Origin: Tetmemena sp. SeJ-2015
Lineage: Eukaryota; Ciliophora; Spirotrichea; Sporadotrichida; Oxytrichidae
DNA: 64,000 nt
Reading direction: 5' to 3'
Assembly: GCA_027382625.1 (NCBI GenBank)
Contig: JAJKFJ010021217.1
Coordinates: 1-64,000 of the forward strand
This document shows positions 1 through 10,082 of this stretch, in pieces. Below the pieces are notes generated by a model. The model was not told the origin of the DNA. It did no database searches and saw only the letters and a program-made list of their open reading frames with translations. Every line of letters starts with the position of its first letter. The stretch's first letter is position 1. Position numbers and translations under genes: made by a program.

Positions 1-997
1 AAATAAAATCAACCCTTAAAAAAATTTTAAGTTTGAATATCTTACTCCCGATTTCCCATTATTATTGAAGCCATAGCTCTCAAAGTAAATGATTTGTATT
101 TTTATTTCAAAAAATAATTTAATGATAGCATGTTAAATTTGCCATAATAGTCAATAGAATATACTTAGTTAAAATATTTAAAAATTTGAATTTCTAAGTG
201 AGAGTATTAAATAAGAAATCTTAGAGAGTTTTTATTATGTTAATTATTTATGATTAAATGATGGTCTTGAGATCTTAAAGATATAAAAATATAGTAATTA
301 TGCAAGCTTTATCTTTTTATATTTTAATTTTACTAAAACAAAGACAACTTTTCAGATTTTAGAAATCACATTCTAAATTTAAAGTGCTCAGGAAAAATTT
401 TAAGCCTATCTTCTTGGCTTACTGGCAGCATTCAATATTCCCATTTTTCTTTCAAAATTTATTAATTCAAAGATTCTATTTTTAATTTTCCTATGTCTCT
501 ACTTGAAAATTTTTTTTTCAAGTAAATAAATTAAACATTCCTGCCAATAAATTAATAAAAGATAATGCGAATAGTTGAAATGATTCTTCCTAAAACAACT
601 TATTTATAGAGTAAAAATTCTGAAGTTTTCATTCAAATGATTTGATTTTGCTATCCTTTTCTTCTTAAGGTTGGATTGGTAATTTCACACTTTAAATAAA
701 CATGATTATTTCGTTTTTAGTAGCTGCATTGAGATGAAGGCTCTTACTTTTCTAGCCAAGATTTATTAAAACCTCTTTTATCTTTGAACCACTAAACCAA
801 ATTAACTCCCTGAAATCCTCCTCACTTATGCTAGCTCTTGCGGTTTGAAGATGACTTATGATTTAATTTAGTTTTTGTTCAGGAAATAGGATGCACAAGT
901 TTATAAAGGTGTACAATATAAACTCAAACAATTTAATTTTAATATTTTAACTGCAAAACCAAATATTAGATTACTAGATACTAATACGAAATTAATT
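1..997. other. AT-rich stretch, no gene recognised
   Basis: Very AT-rich with no reading frame that resembles a protein family. It may be germline-limited DNA or the 3' flank of the gene that follows. The frame of the next gene stays open down to about 998 on the minus strand, but that tail has no counterpart in the paralog, so I do not count it as coding. Confidence 0.4.
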
Positions 998-1180
998 TCA
1001 AGAATCTATTAAGTTAGAAATAGTAATAAAATTTGAATATAAATAGGCTTAAGATTTGGTATTAAATGAGTAAGGTTACTTGTCTAATTGCGAATACAAT
1101 ACTTCAAAAACTTAATCTAAGGAACTTATTTATTCCGCTAAAAACTATGAATCGCTTTTTTTCGATGAGGAGGTAGTGAA

Positions 1181-3147
1181 TTATTGAAGGCTCTCCACCA
1201 TCCTTCCCCTCATTCCAACTAGCTTGCCGATAAAAGTTAAGAAAGTAAGACAATCATTTATTTTAAAGATGAAATTCATCTTCTCTTCGAACTGCAGATG
1301 TCTGAATACTTTGAGGGTCGTGGGTGAAGTAAAAATCTGCTCTAAAAGAGTGTACATGTCCTTGTTTTCTAAAGAATGCTGAATAATTTTTTCTAAAACT
1401 ATTAACACCACATTCTCGTCTACTATTTTATTCGATATCTCAGGATCCTCGTAGAGAAGTTTAAATACAAGCAGAAGATCATTTGAGAAACTAAATAAAT
1501 AGAAAAAGGGAAAAAGAGTAAAAATATTTATGAGAGGATGAAACTGAAAATGGTGTAGTAATAAGGATGAATTGATTCAGAATCTACTTAATCCTCTTCC
1601 GAAATTTCCAACAGCTAGGCGATATTGGAATATATAAACTATTAAAGTTAGTTTGGGTTTATTAGAACTCATTAAATGAGAAATTTTAACTCCGATAATT
1701 TTTACTCTTTTTAAGGTAAAATTAATTAAGTTTACTTAAGCAAAGTACTTTTGAAATTATTTTTAGGTAATTATAATCCATTAATATTGGCCTTGCTATT
1801 TAAGATGATTTGTTTAAGGACTGGAATGTCCTCTTTTAAAATTAAGTATTCGATAAGTCCAATTTGCTACTTGCCTTTGACCCATACTAGTTCTACTTTT
1901 TCCAGCCAGTCCTCCTTAATAAATGCAGATTCCACATCAAACTTCAAAAGCGTTATTATGGCTTATCTTTGATCCTTCCTGAATAAGTCCTTATTTTCGA
2001 AAATGTCCATATACACCTCATAGTAGAATTCCTCTCTGAGCAAATCATTCCCTATATATGCGAATTCACCATAGATGCTATTTAGTATCGCGACTATCTT
2101 CTCTTCTAATTATGAGAGTATGCATTCTTCTTTCGTTTTGAGTTTCCTTTTTAAAGAATCGTCTACTTTCAACACCAAAAAGTCTCAATCCTTGAAGTCT
2201 ATCGCTTCTAGGAACTATTGCAAATCTTGTACGCTATTTTAAGAAGGGATCTATTTAGAAAACCAAAGCTTTGAGTAGTCAGACTTCAGGAAGCTCTCTA
2301 TAAAAGACTCATCATCTTTCAGAAGTTTTAAGAACTCTAAGAACGATTGCTAGCTAAAGTAGATGCACCCCTGGTCTAAAATGAGTTCAAATAGTTTTAT
2401 ATCCTTTGAATTATAAGCTGATTTTAGTGTGTATATGTGGTCAAGCTTAAAGTATTCCATTTTATTTGTTTTTTCATTTAAGTATCCCTATTGTATTTAA
2501 AAAATCAAAGCAAGGTTGAGTCTCGTTTGCAGTAGTAACTCATTTACTAAATTGTATTTTCTTTGGTTTATTGCTAAGGTCAGGATGCTTAATCGAAATG
2601 TGTCCTACGTGTTTTTGTCATATAATTTTTAAAGAAAAAATTAAGCTTACTTAAACGAATGATTTATAATGTGAAGGAGTACTATTCCAAATTTTCCTAG
2701 ATAGGCAATTTCGCTAATTGGCTTTCATTACTTTTGTCTGATAAATCTTTTATAATTTAGCAAATTTATTTTGCTTCTTCATTATAAAAGGAGTGCAATA
2801 ATTGCCAATTTATTATAAATTTATAATAAAGAAAGACATGTTTTGTTTTGAAAAGACACTGAAAATGTTATATAACAAAAATAGGATATCAATATTTAAT
2901 GATTTGATGCATGTTTCAATTTCTAATTTTGACATTAATAATTATTCATTTGCAAATTGGTTTTTATTTTCAGACTAAATTGAATAGCTTTAATAATCTT
3001 TACTGTATTTTTCTTTCTTGGTGGTGGTGGTGTTGGTTATTCTATAGGTTAAAGAGGAGGCTAACCAGGATCAGTTTATTATGTAAGTTCTTGAGGAAGC
3101 TCTTTTGAGCCTGGTTATTTGGCGCTTGATGTGTGGCAGCATCCCAT
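1181..3147 (-). CDS. MGCC-type lipid-anchored ankyrin-like protein, copy 1 (unassembled MDSs)
   Basis: The protein starts with MGCCHTSSAK, followed by a Q/P-rich linker (about residues 10-45). Gly2 and the two cysteines are the usual acceptors for N-myristoylation and palmitoylation, so attachment to a membrane is inferred. The body is helical and ankyrin-like (motifs ILTLAINQRKYNLVNELL, FELILDQGCIYF, DYSKLWFSKQIP, GEFAYIGNDLLREEFYYE). It is collinear with the paralog at 7.1-10.0 kb over most of its length. Three IESs were resolved (1489-1535, 1629-1790, 2185-2199). The last removes an in-frame UGA that would otherwise make this a pseudogene. Similarity to the paralog stops near 1265 (after FEEKMNFIFK), so the C-terminal MDS is either elsewhere or divergent. 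The linker-body junction near 2.85-2.97 kb is not fully resolved. Function unknown; a membrane-tethered scaffold is a guess. Confidence 0.6.
1489..1535 (-). other. IES with pointer TCTCA in MGCC-ankyrin copy 1
   Basis: The repeats TGAGA at 1484-1488 and 1531-1535 (TCTCA on the coding strand) bound a 47 bp segment. Removing it joins FSFILS to NDLLLVFKLLYEDPEIS, which matches the paralog. The paralog has an IES at the same codon. Confidence 0.85.
1629..1790 (-). other. IES with pointer CCAATAT in MGCC-ankyrin copy 1
   Basis: The repeats ATATTGG at 1622-1628 and 1784-1790 bound 162 bp. Excision gives SKANIAQLLEIS, matching SKANIAQLLDIN in the paralog, which has its own IES at this site. Confidence 0.85.
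2185..2199 (-). other. 15 bp IES with pointer GACTT carrying an in-frame UGA
   Basis: The repeats AAGTC at 2180-2184 and 2195-2199 bound a 15 bp deletion that keeps frame and removes the only UGA in this stretch, giving LEAIDFLVLKVDD. Compare TFTLEVDD in the paralog. Confidence 0.75.
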
Positions 3148-3484
3148 CTGAATTTAAAATGAGATAGATTTTATAATTATAACAAAAATTATTAGTCGGC
3201 TTTTAATCGGAATTTTCTTGATTATTATTTACAACCAAAAAACAAACAAATTGAAATTGCTAATCGTTTTTTAAAACAGAAGAGTAAAATGAGGATTGAA
3301 GAAGTGAATTAAATTATGGGGGAATTCAAACGATGATCTTTAGAGGGGTCTTTAAGTAAAAAATTACTTTTTCTCTCTAGGATAGAGGATAAAAATAATT
3401 GAATTTTTCATTACCATTTTAACGAAATTTTCTAAAATTTTTTCATGAGCCACTAAATATGAAGTTATGTGTGAAACTGATTAG

Positions 3485-3497
3485 GTATTTAATAAGT
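3485..3497 (-). repeat. 13 bp scrambled pointer, end of decarboxylase block A
   Basis: Coding-strand ACTTATTAAATAC, identical to 6917-6929. Joining through it gives AYHLLNTTSPSPLLLADVES, as in the family. Reading straight through instead gives sequence with no resemblance to the family. Confidence 0.9.
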
Positions 3498-4430
3498 GAT
3501 AGGCGTCTTTAACTTTTTGGGCAGATAGGCGGGAACCCACAGCGACGTTGATTAGAGCACTAGCAGTTATAGCGCCAAGAGTCTTGTGCACAGAGCACAC
3601 AGCTGCGTCAGCGCCGTTCTTGAGTGCTGAGTTAGCCATCTGCTTAGAGAAGTAGCTGTGAGCACCATGAGCCTCGTCAACAATTAACAGCACTTGTGAG
3701 TTGGGGCCGCAATGAGCTTCAGAGTGAGCATTAAGTACTGCTCGAATCTCTTAGTAATTAGCAACGAGGCCCTCCATGTTTGGAGATGTCAGATACAATT
3801 CAATTAGAAAAATCCTTACTTATGAAAGGGTGTGAAATGAATACACAGCTTGAATATCAGGTTCTTTTTCTAGAGCTTGTTTAACTTGAGCGGCAGTAAG
3901 GGGCATGTAGAGATCGTATTAGGCGTTGTAAGATGGCTGGATGAGAGTTATGGTTGCGCCGGCGAGCTGCAGGCCAGAGTAGACAGAGATGTGAGAGTTG
4001 GTCTGAATGAGCACCTTCTTCTTGGCCAGACACAGAGAGATTATCTAGTTGCCGATTGTTGAACCATTTTGCAAGAAAAGAGACAATCATAAACTCTATA
4101 TACAAACGAATCGACTTTCTCTTTTTAACTTATTGCAATATCTTGCTTATATATTGAACTACGGGATTCTTATAATTGAATTGATTGGGAGTTGAAGGGG
4201 GCGTGGAAATTAGGGCCGAGGTCCCCGAGCCTTTGGCCTGGGAACTCCATGCCTTGAACATTTCCGAGAGCGTACCAGCTTCCATCGATGCGCTTGACTC
4301 CATACTTGGCAACTAATTGCTGGAAGTCGGAGTTGATGTAGCGGCCTGAGTGAGCCGGGAGGTGGAACTGGAGAGGGTAGGACTACTGGTAATCCTCGAT
4401 GGCCTCGATCAACCCCTGTCTCTTTTGCAT
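3485..4430 (-). CDS. Orn/Lys/Arg decarboxylase, N-terminal half (scrambled gene, block A)
   Basis: PLP-dependent fold-type I decarboxylase of the bacterial Orn/Lys/Arg 'major domain' family, which makes polyamine precursors from basic amino acids. After removal of three IESs the reading is FHLPAHSGR, GNVQGMEFPGQRLGDLGPNF, then FLQNGSTIGNQ, IQTNSHISVYSGLQLAGA, AVYLTSPNMEGL, LLIVDEAHGAHS and VCSVHKTLGA. The Asp of VDEAH and the Lys of SVHKT correspond to the PLP-contacting and Schiff-base residues of the family. The start chosen is the ATG at 4430; the frame stays open a little upstream. The block ends inside YHLLNT at a 13 bp pointer whose partner is at 6917, where the C-terminal half begins. 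Which amino acid it decarboxylates cannot be told from sequence. Confidence 0.85.
3793..3840 (-). other. 48 bp in-frame IES, pointer TGTAT
   Basis: The repeats ATACA at 3793-3797 and 3841-3845 bound 48 bp. Excision converts QAVYSFH...ELYLTSP into QAVYLTSPNMEG, the family consensus before the DEAH motif. A 30 bp GT-AG intron is also possible here but leaves seven extra residues. Confidence 0.75.
4088..4139 (-). other. 52 bp IES, pointer ATTG
   Basis: The repeats CAAT at 4084-4087 and 4136-4139 flank a segment that holds an in-frame UGA and has no usable AG acceptor. Excision gives VVQYISKILSLFLQNGSTIG in frame. Confidence 0.85.
4181..4196 (-). other. 16 bp IES, pointer TTCAA
   Basis: The repeats TTGAA at 4176-4180 and 4192-4196. 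Removing 16 bp shifts the frame by one and joins GPNFHAPF to NYKNPVVQYISK, which then runs into the FLQNGST motif. Confidence 0.85.
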
Positions 4431-4439
4431 CAAACTCGC

Positions 4440-5215
4440 CTGAGTATATTGACTAGAACCTTCGGTTGTCAGTAAGAAAGTGAGATAATTAAATATTCCT
4501 CAAACAATCTTTAAAAATGATTTATGATAAAATGAAAGGAGTGATAAACTTTTAGGTGTTTTTTTTTTGTGTAGAATAATATAGTTTGGATCCTCGAGGG
4601 CGCTTAAATATTTGAGGAAGCGAAACAAATATCCCACTCAAGCTATTCAAAATCTCAAATACATCAAACCATTTATGCCTAAGTTTAAATAGAATCCATA
4701 TGTTAAAAATAGATTCAAATTAATTTTTTTATTAGAAATTTATCTGATATTAACTGCATAGTAATTTCTTATTTAATCACATTTTAAACCCTTTAAGATT
4801 TTATCTGAAATTCTTGCTAAAAATATCCTTATATTTTTGAATTTAATTGTCAATTAAGAAAATTTGCCTTCGTTAATTTTCCACTTTTCATTGGTTCTAC
4901 ATTCGTAATAAAGAGATTTCTGTCGGAAAATATTAAAAAATAAGAATTACTACTTACAATCAAATTTATTTTTTAATTAAATAATTATTTTGTAAAATAT
5001 TTTCTCTGCTCGATATAAATTTGTCTACCTTACTTTTAATATTGCAAAATCTTTTTAAAAAAATAACTGAAATAAAAACTTTTTCATGCTATAAAGAGAG
5101 CAATAACAAAATTATTACGTATAAGGATAATAATTAAAAGATACGAGTGGATAATTCCAAAATCTTATTAATCATCATTCGAAACTCCTGCTTTCTCGTT
5201 TTTAATTAATAAGTA
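4440..5215. other. AT-rich spacer, no gene seen
   Basis: Mostly A/T with no reading frame resembling a family. It lies on the germline map between the two halves of the decarboxylase locus. The first ~120 bp may include 5' flank of the decarboxylase. Confidence 0.4.
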
Positions 5216-5735
5216 TGGATCTATCTGCTCCTCCTAATTCTTAGATTATTTTAAAGACTTCACTTATTAATTATACAGCACTCAATCTAGGATTATTGAT
5301 CCTATTATTGTAAAATCTAGCCTACTATAAATTGGAGAGGGTGCGATTATTATCGGAGGTGATAAGTAAATTTGAAATTTTGAATGAATGCTTGCTATAT
5401 ACTATAATGCCTCAAATTATTCCATAAGAAGTTTGAGGTCGGGAGACAGCCGAGGTCATATAATACGTAGTGAACAAAGGCAATTAGAAATATTGCATTC
5501 GTAATCAACCTAGAGTCCTCAGATCTTATTAAATAACAGTCAGCTGCCCCTTATAGATATATCAAATAGTACTTGATCTCTACCCACACACACCTCTCAG
5601 ATCGCCTCGTCTCTGAAGTTAACCTCGCTATGAGATATTATCAGAAGCATAGAGGAATTTCAAAGTGTAAGAGGGAGGAGATTTGAAGTAACTAAATCTT
5701 AATACGCAAGCACCTTTGAGATGATTTGGAATAAC
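5216..5735 (+). other. Possible coding segment of unknown gene
   Basis: On the plus strand, MDLSAPPNSQIILKTSLINY leads into a helical stretch (LERVRLLSEVISKFEILNEC, then ETAEVIQYVVNKGN), with one UGA between the two parts. Base composition is less AT-rich than the flanks, as in real MDSs. No family was recognised. The minus strand is also open in parts, so strand is uncertain. It may be one or more MDSs of a gene whose other parts lie outside this region. Confidence 0.3.
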
Positions 5736-5980
5736 CTCTGCCTATTATTCATATAATATGATCAGATTTATAAGAATTTATAAAAAATTGATATAATCAA
5801 ATTTTGAAATAGCCTTTAATCCAATTATAAAAAATATTTTGAAGGAATTAAATTTCATAATTGCAATTCAACTTAAAAATATATTTACTAATTGATGCAA
5901 CAATCAATTATGTTTCCTCTTCAATGATAATTAGTAAGCTTGAGAGGGATAGTGATAATAAGTTGATTTTAAGAGAGTGT

Positions 5981-6929
5981 TCAAATATGTACTGATTAGA
6001 TGTTTGGGAATATATCGTTTGCTGAACACTCCGGGGTTGTTTCAGTGAGGGGGGTCTCGCTATGAACAACTTGAATTTGGAGAAAGCTGAAGTCTGGGCG
6101 CATTAGCACCTTTATTGGAGTTTTTCCTAGCAGCTCGCAGTGCTCCTTAAGGATCACTTCTCCATACACAAGCACTGGAAACCCTGGAGGGCAAACATAT
6201 ACCTCACATCATAGTAAGTACATATCAGTTGTAAGTTAATTTTTCCCTTTACTTGATCTCTGCACTCACTCTACCGAGGCATCGTTCGGCGGGTAAAAGT
6301 TCAGCCTCTTGAGCGAGTACATCTCGAAGGTCCATTTTGATTGTTCTTTAAATGAGAATCTTTTTGTAAAGCGGATTTTCCTCGGAATCTTACTCACTAT
6401 CATCACAAATTTTTCATTTACATATACTTATACATATAAAGAAAACTTTACATATCTACATACGATCTTAGGCATTATTCATTTGTAAATTTCTCCTGAC
6501 AATCCATGTTCGGATGCAATCTTAGCGACGGCTTCTATAAGCTCGTCTACGTCTTCTTCAGCGATATTGGCGTGGCAAGTTACCACACAGCACTTGTTGG
6601 TGGTCTTCTCAATGTTGATTCTTTAAGCGTCAAGTAAATCACCCACTTAATGGCCGCTCAGTCCCTTTATTTTGAAAATTGTCTTTGTAGGGTCGCATTC
6701 AAAAATTAAGATTCAAAGAGAGACTCAATTGTAATTTTTTGTCTTCATTCGTAGAGTTCCTGGAAATCTCCAAGCACAACTTAGGGAAGAAGTTAAAATG
6801 CAGACTTCAATTTCTGATTGAGCTTTATGGCTCTGTCTAGAAGCTCCTCTCCCTATTCCTTAAAGACTCTCACACAAGATTCCACGTCGGCTAATAGCAG
6901 AGGACTCGGGCTTGTAGTATTTAATAAGT
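5981..6929 (-). CDS. Orn/Lys/Arg decarboxylase, C-terminal half (scrambled gene, block B)
   Basis: Continues the protein of 3485-4430 although it lies upstream of it on the minus strand, so the gene is permuted. It begins at the 13 bp pointer (6917-6929), giving LLNTTSPSPLLLADVESCVR. After removal of three IESs it reads YECDPTKTIFKIKGLSGHQV, then VVTCHANIAEEDVDELIEAV, then LLPAERCLGRVSAEVYVCPP and GFPVLVYGEVILKE. The last part is the family's C-terminal domain signature (YPPGIP..PGE). It ends with TGA at 5981-5983. The reassembled protein has the N-terminal, PLP-binding and C-terminal domains in the right order. Confidence 0.85.
6206..6259 (-). other. 54 bp IES, pointer GAG
   Basis: The repeats CTC at 6203-6205 and 6257-6259. 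Excision joins LGRVSAE to VYVCPPGFPV. The pointer is short, so the exact ends are less sure, but the junction is fixed by the family motif. Confidence 0.7.
6371..6489 (-). other. 119 bp IES, pointer TTTACAAA
   Basis: The 8 bp repeats TTTGTAAA at 6363-6370 and 6482-6489. Excision removes a UGA straight after GEIYK and continues into KILIQRTIKMDLRDVL. Confidence 0.85.
6701..6750 (-). other. 50 bp IES, pointer GAATG
   Basis: The repeats CATTC at 6696-6700 and 6746-6750. Excision gives FQELYECDPTKTIF in frame. Unexcised, the frame hits UGA and there is no AG acceptor for a spliceosomal intron. Confidence 0.9.
6917..6929 (-). repeat. 13 bp scrambled pointer, start of decarboxylase block B
   Basis: Coding-strand ACTTATTAAATAC, partner of 3485-3497. 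Flanking bases differ on both sides, which fixes its length at 13 bp. Confidence 0.9.
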
Positions 6930-7072
6930 AATAAAAATTCCTAGAAAGGATGCACTCTCTTATCAAAATTATGTCTAGGACGAATGCCATAAAATTGAAT
7001 AATTCAATGAGAAAAAATTGAAAATCATTTCTGTATTTATCTAGCAAAATATTCGTGGGTAGGTATATTCAT

Positions 7073-9995
7073 TCAATCGAGGAGCCTGAGTGTCTTTTAA
7101 AGTCCCTTGGGATTACAATTCTTCTAAAGGTTATCTATAAAATGCATGACCTAAGAGTCTATCTCATTCAGCTAATTCTTGTCATTTCCTTATAGATTCT
7201 TGATAAGTTGAATAGTCTGTGAGCCTCTAAACCAAATGAACAGCTCATAGTCTTCCTTGCTGATATTATCTCTCGCACTCACTAGTGTACTTATGTACTG
7301 CTGGCTTTCTATCTCCTCGGGGTCAAAACTGGCCAAGGCTTGGCAGAAGATCATGAAGAAGTAAAGTGAGTAGGGTGGTTGAGCCAGCTTGCATAGACTG
7401 TCTTAAAAACGTCCACTATGCCTTGAGTCTGCTGCTGGAAATACTCTGTCTGATAATTTTCTTCACGTTTTACTTGACGTGCTCTACTAAGCTTTCCATT
7501 ATGCTTCCTCTGATAAGCAGCAGCTGCTCGATGTATCACATCAAATATATGCAGGCGAACTATCTATAATAAATTTGATGTAGGTAAACCTCTCTTCAAA
7601 TTGGAGATAGTGGAATACCTTGATGGTAGTAGGGGAGGCAAGCACTTATTCAAGTAGCTTCAAAGACTCTTTATTAGAGAGTGATAGTTCAATTAGCTAC
7701 TCTAGAATGATGAAGACTACATCTTCGTTGATTATTTTGTTTGAGATCTCGGGATCCTCGTACAGTAGTCTAAACGCGTGCTATAAGTTCTAAGAGAGCA
7801 ACATTTAAAGTTATAATGTAATAGCTGCTGATTAAATGAGAGAGAATGAAGTTGAAAAGACGGTAATAAGGACTCATAGTAGTAGTTTGGCCTTCGTTTA
7901 TATCAAGAAGCTAAGCAATATTTACAAAAAACTCTTTATTTCATAAACAGAAGTATTTATTCCTCAAATGAATCTCTTCATTAAAAATTTTAATGTCTTT
8001 ATAATTACACAATATTTGCTTTACTGTTGATTATAAGTTCCCTAAGCACTGCTATGTTTTCCCTCTATATAAGATAGGCAATCAAGCCGACCTGTTCTCT
8101 TCCATATAAGAGCTCCTTCTCCTCTTCTTCAAACCAGTCCTTCTTTATATATGCGTAAGGTAGATCATACTTGAGCAGAGTTTTAATCGCAGGTCTCTAT
8201 TCCTTTCTGAAGATGTCATCGTTGTTTTAAATCTCAGTAAAGAGCTCGTAATAATACTCTTCTCTGAGTATGTCATTCCCAATGTATGCAAACTCAGTAT
8301 AGATAGAATTTATTCTCTTTACGATTTGTTCATAGCCGTTCAGGTATTTACCTCCCTCGCAAAGTTTCAGCTCCCTTTTACAAGCATCATCCACCTCCAG
8401 AGTGAAAGTGTCCTCGCCGCCTATTCCTAAGGAGTTCAAAATATCCTCGATATCTCTGATACTGTTATGATTGGGAATCTGCTTTGAAAACCAGAGCTTG
8501 AAATAGTCAGACTGCAGCAGGATCAAGCGATAGGAATCGTCATAGTCCACATTCAGCAGATTCAGGAATTGATCAAACAACTAGTCATTATAGTAGATGC
8601 AACCTGCGTCAAGAATCAGCTCGAAAAATTTAAGGTTCTTAGTGTTTAAGGCGACCTTGAGTGTGAAGAAATGATCGATTCTGTGGTGATCTAGGGTATT
8701 TGTACTCTCTATCAAGGAGTTCTGATGAATTTAGAAAGTCAAAGCTGAATTAAGAAGGTTTTACGAGAGGATTTCCCTCACGAAATCGTACTTTCCATGG
8801 TTTATAGCAAAGGTCAGCACATTCAAACTATAGGAATCAATAACTATAGGGTTATAAGAAGTAATAAAATGAAAATATTTGAAGGGTACTATTCCAGATT
8901 TTCAAGAGTGGGCATCTGCTAAAGCAAACTCTCTGGGCTTAATTCAGGAAAGTTTTTAATGCAGGTGAAGATAAGCTCTGTATTTGTGATAAAAATATAA
9001 GATTGTTACAATTAAGCTAATTAAACTTAAAATGTGATAAACTGAGGAAGTTAGTTCAGCAAATTATACTCGTTGTTATCTTCAATCTCTTTCTTATTCT
9101 TAATTTCATTTTCTTCATCCTCTATTTGTATATCCCTCATACTCTTCCTCTATTTGGGCTTATTGAAAATGTTTTTCCTATTTCCACTATTTTTGAATTG
9201 AGACTCTTTGTGATTGCTTTTATTTTTCTATTGCTTGATTGCACTTGGGCGACTACTGTGTCTCGCATCACCTAGCTCTATCTAAATATCTTCTAGATTG
9301 ACTTATTTAATATAAGCTAATTACTAATAAATAAATTATCATTTCTCTGGCCTTTTTCTTGCTTAGGTAAGCCTTCTTTCTTCGAGTTAGCCTTTTACTC
9401 CATTGTTTAAAAAATAAACTTTAATCAACTAAGATTTAAAATTTGTCAACTAGCAAGGAAGAAGCTGCTTCACTGTTTCAAATTTAAAAGCTAAAGCTGA
9501 ATAAGACATTTATCCACTGTTTCTCTGATCTTTCCTATTTAAATTAGAGGCTGGAGACAGAACTGAGTTGCGAGGCTACTACTACTACTCTTATTGCTTT
9601 ATCTTTTATTCTCTCTGCTTTAAGCCTTCTATTTTAACATCGGGTTTTGGTGGTTTATTTGGCTTTTCGGGTGGCTTGTTTTTAGGAGAATCTTCTTTCT
9701 ACTGCAGCTACTATTGCTACTGCTGAGCTTAAGACGGCTGCTGCTACTTCTTTTCTTTTGAATTTTTATCTGCCGCCTAGTCTGGTGGGTGCATTATAGT
9801 CATTTGCTCTTCCACTGGGGGTTCTTCCTAAGCTTGAGCCTAATTCTTAACTTCCTTTTGAGCTTACGCCAATTACCTCACAGCCTAATTTGCAGCTCCT
9901 TAATTATCACCTTTCTTGTCTTTATTGTCTGCTTAGTCTTTGATGTTTCTCTTATTTTCAGGTTTCTCCACCTTTTTAGATTAGCAGCAACCCAT
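7073..9995 (-). CDS. MGCC-type lipid-anchored ankyrin-like protein, copy 2
   Basis: Starts MGCCQSKKVEKPENK, again with acceptor residues for myristoylation and palmitoylation, followed by about 180 residues rich in Q, K and P. The helical ankyrin-like body then runs from LPQFITNTELIFTCIKNFPE through VLTFAINHGKYDFVREILSQ, FELILDAGCIYYND and YFKLWFSKQIPNH to RLLYEDPEISNKIINED. The C-terminal part contains DVIHRAAAAYQRKHN and FMIFCQALASFDPEEIESQQ and ends LQKTLRLLD before TGA at 7073-7075. Four IESs plus one possible 5 bp micro-IES interrupt it. Two lie at the same codons as in copy 1 but with different pointers. Function unknown; no match to a named family was recognised. Confidence 0.7.
7363..7367 (-). 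other. Possible 5 bp micro-IES, pointer ACT
   Basis: The frame changes between WLNHPTHF and FMIFCQAL. Removing 5 bp between two ACT copies (plus-strand AGT at 7360-7362 and 7365-7367) restores it. A sequencing indel would look the same. Confidence 0.4.
7547..7574 (-). other. 28 bp IES, pointer ATTT
   Basis: The repeats AAAT at 7543-7546 and 7571-7574. Excision removes a UGA and joins FTYIKF to DVIHRAAAAY. Confidence 0.7.
7799..7844 (-). other. 46 bp IES, pointer CTCTCT
   Basis: The repeats AGAGAG at 7793-7798 and 7839-7844. Excision gives FNFILSQNLQHAFRLLYEDP. Same position as the 1489-1535 IES in copy 1. Confidence 0.85.
7924..8017 (-). other. 94 bp IES, pointer AAATATTG
   Basis: The repeats CAATATTT at 7916-7923 and 8010-8017. 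Excision gives SKANIAQLLDIN. Same position as the 1629-1790 IES in copy 1. Confidence 0.85.
8994..9041 (-). other. 48 bp IES, pointer TTTATCACA
   Basis: The 9 bp repeats TGTGATAAA at 8985-8993 and 9033-9041. Excision gives NQLPQFITNTELIFTCIK, removing a Q-rich AT-coded insert. Confidence 0.8.
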
Positions 9996-10082
9996 TTTAT
10001 CTCAATAAGTTAATTATACTAGCACAGATTTAAACTTGGCAAGTTAGTCTAAGGAAAACCTCTTTTGAATATACAAACAAAT

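Noticed and set aside
2180..2199. MGCC-ankyrin copy 1 as a pseudogene because of an in-frame UGA
   Set aside because: The UGA sits in a 15 bp segment bounded by GACTT repeats; excision keeps frame and restores alignment with the paralog.
3485..3700. Decarboxylase simply truncated after AYHLLNT, with extra residues to a later stop
   Set aside because: The downstream reading resembles no family member, whereas the 13 bp pointer leads to a perfect continuation at 6929.
3800..3840. 30 bp GT-AG intron in the decarboxylase
   Set aside because: Possible, but leaves seven residues absent from the family; the TGTAT-bounded 48 bp IES gives the consensus exactly.
3877..4105. Open frames on both strands near the decarboxylase GST motif
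   Set aside because: Out of frame with the conserved FLQNGST...SVYSGL reading, which fits the family on one frame only.
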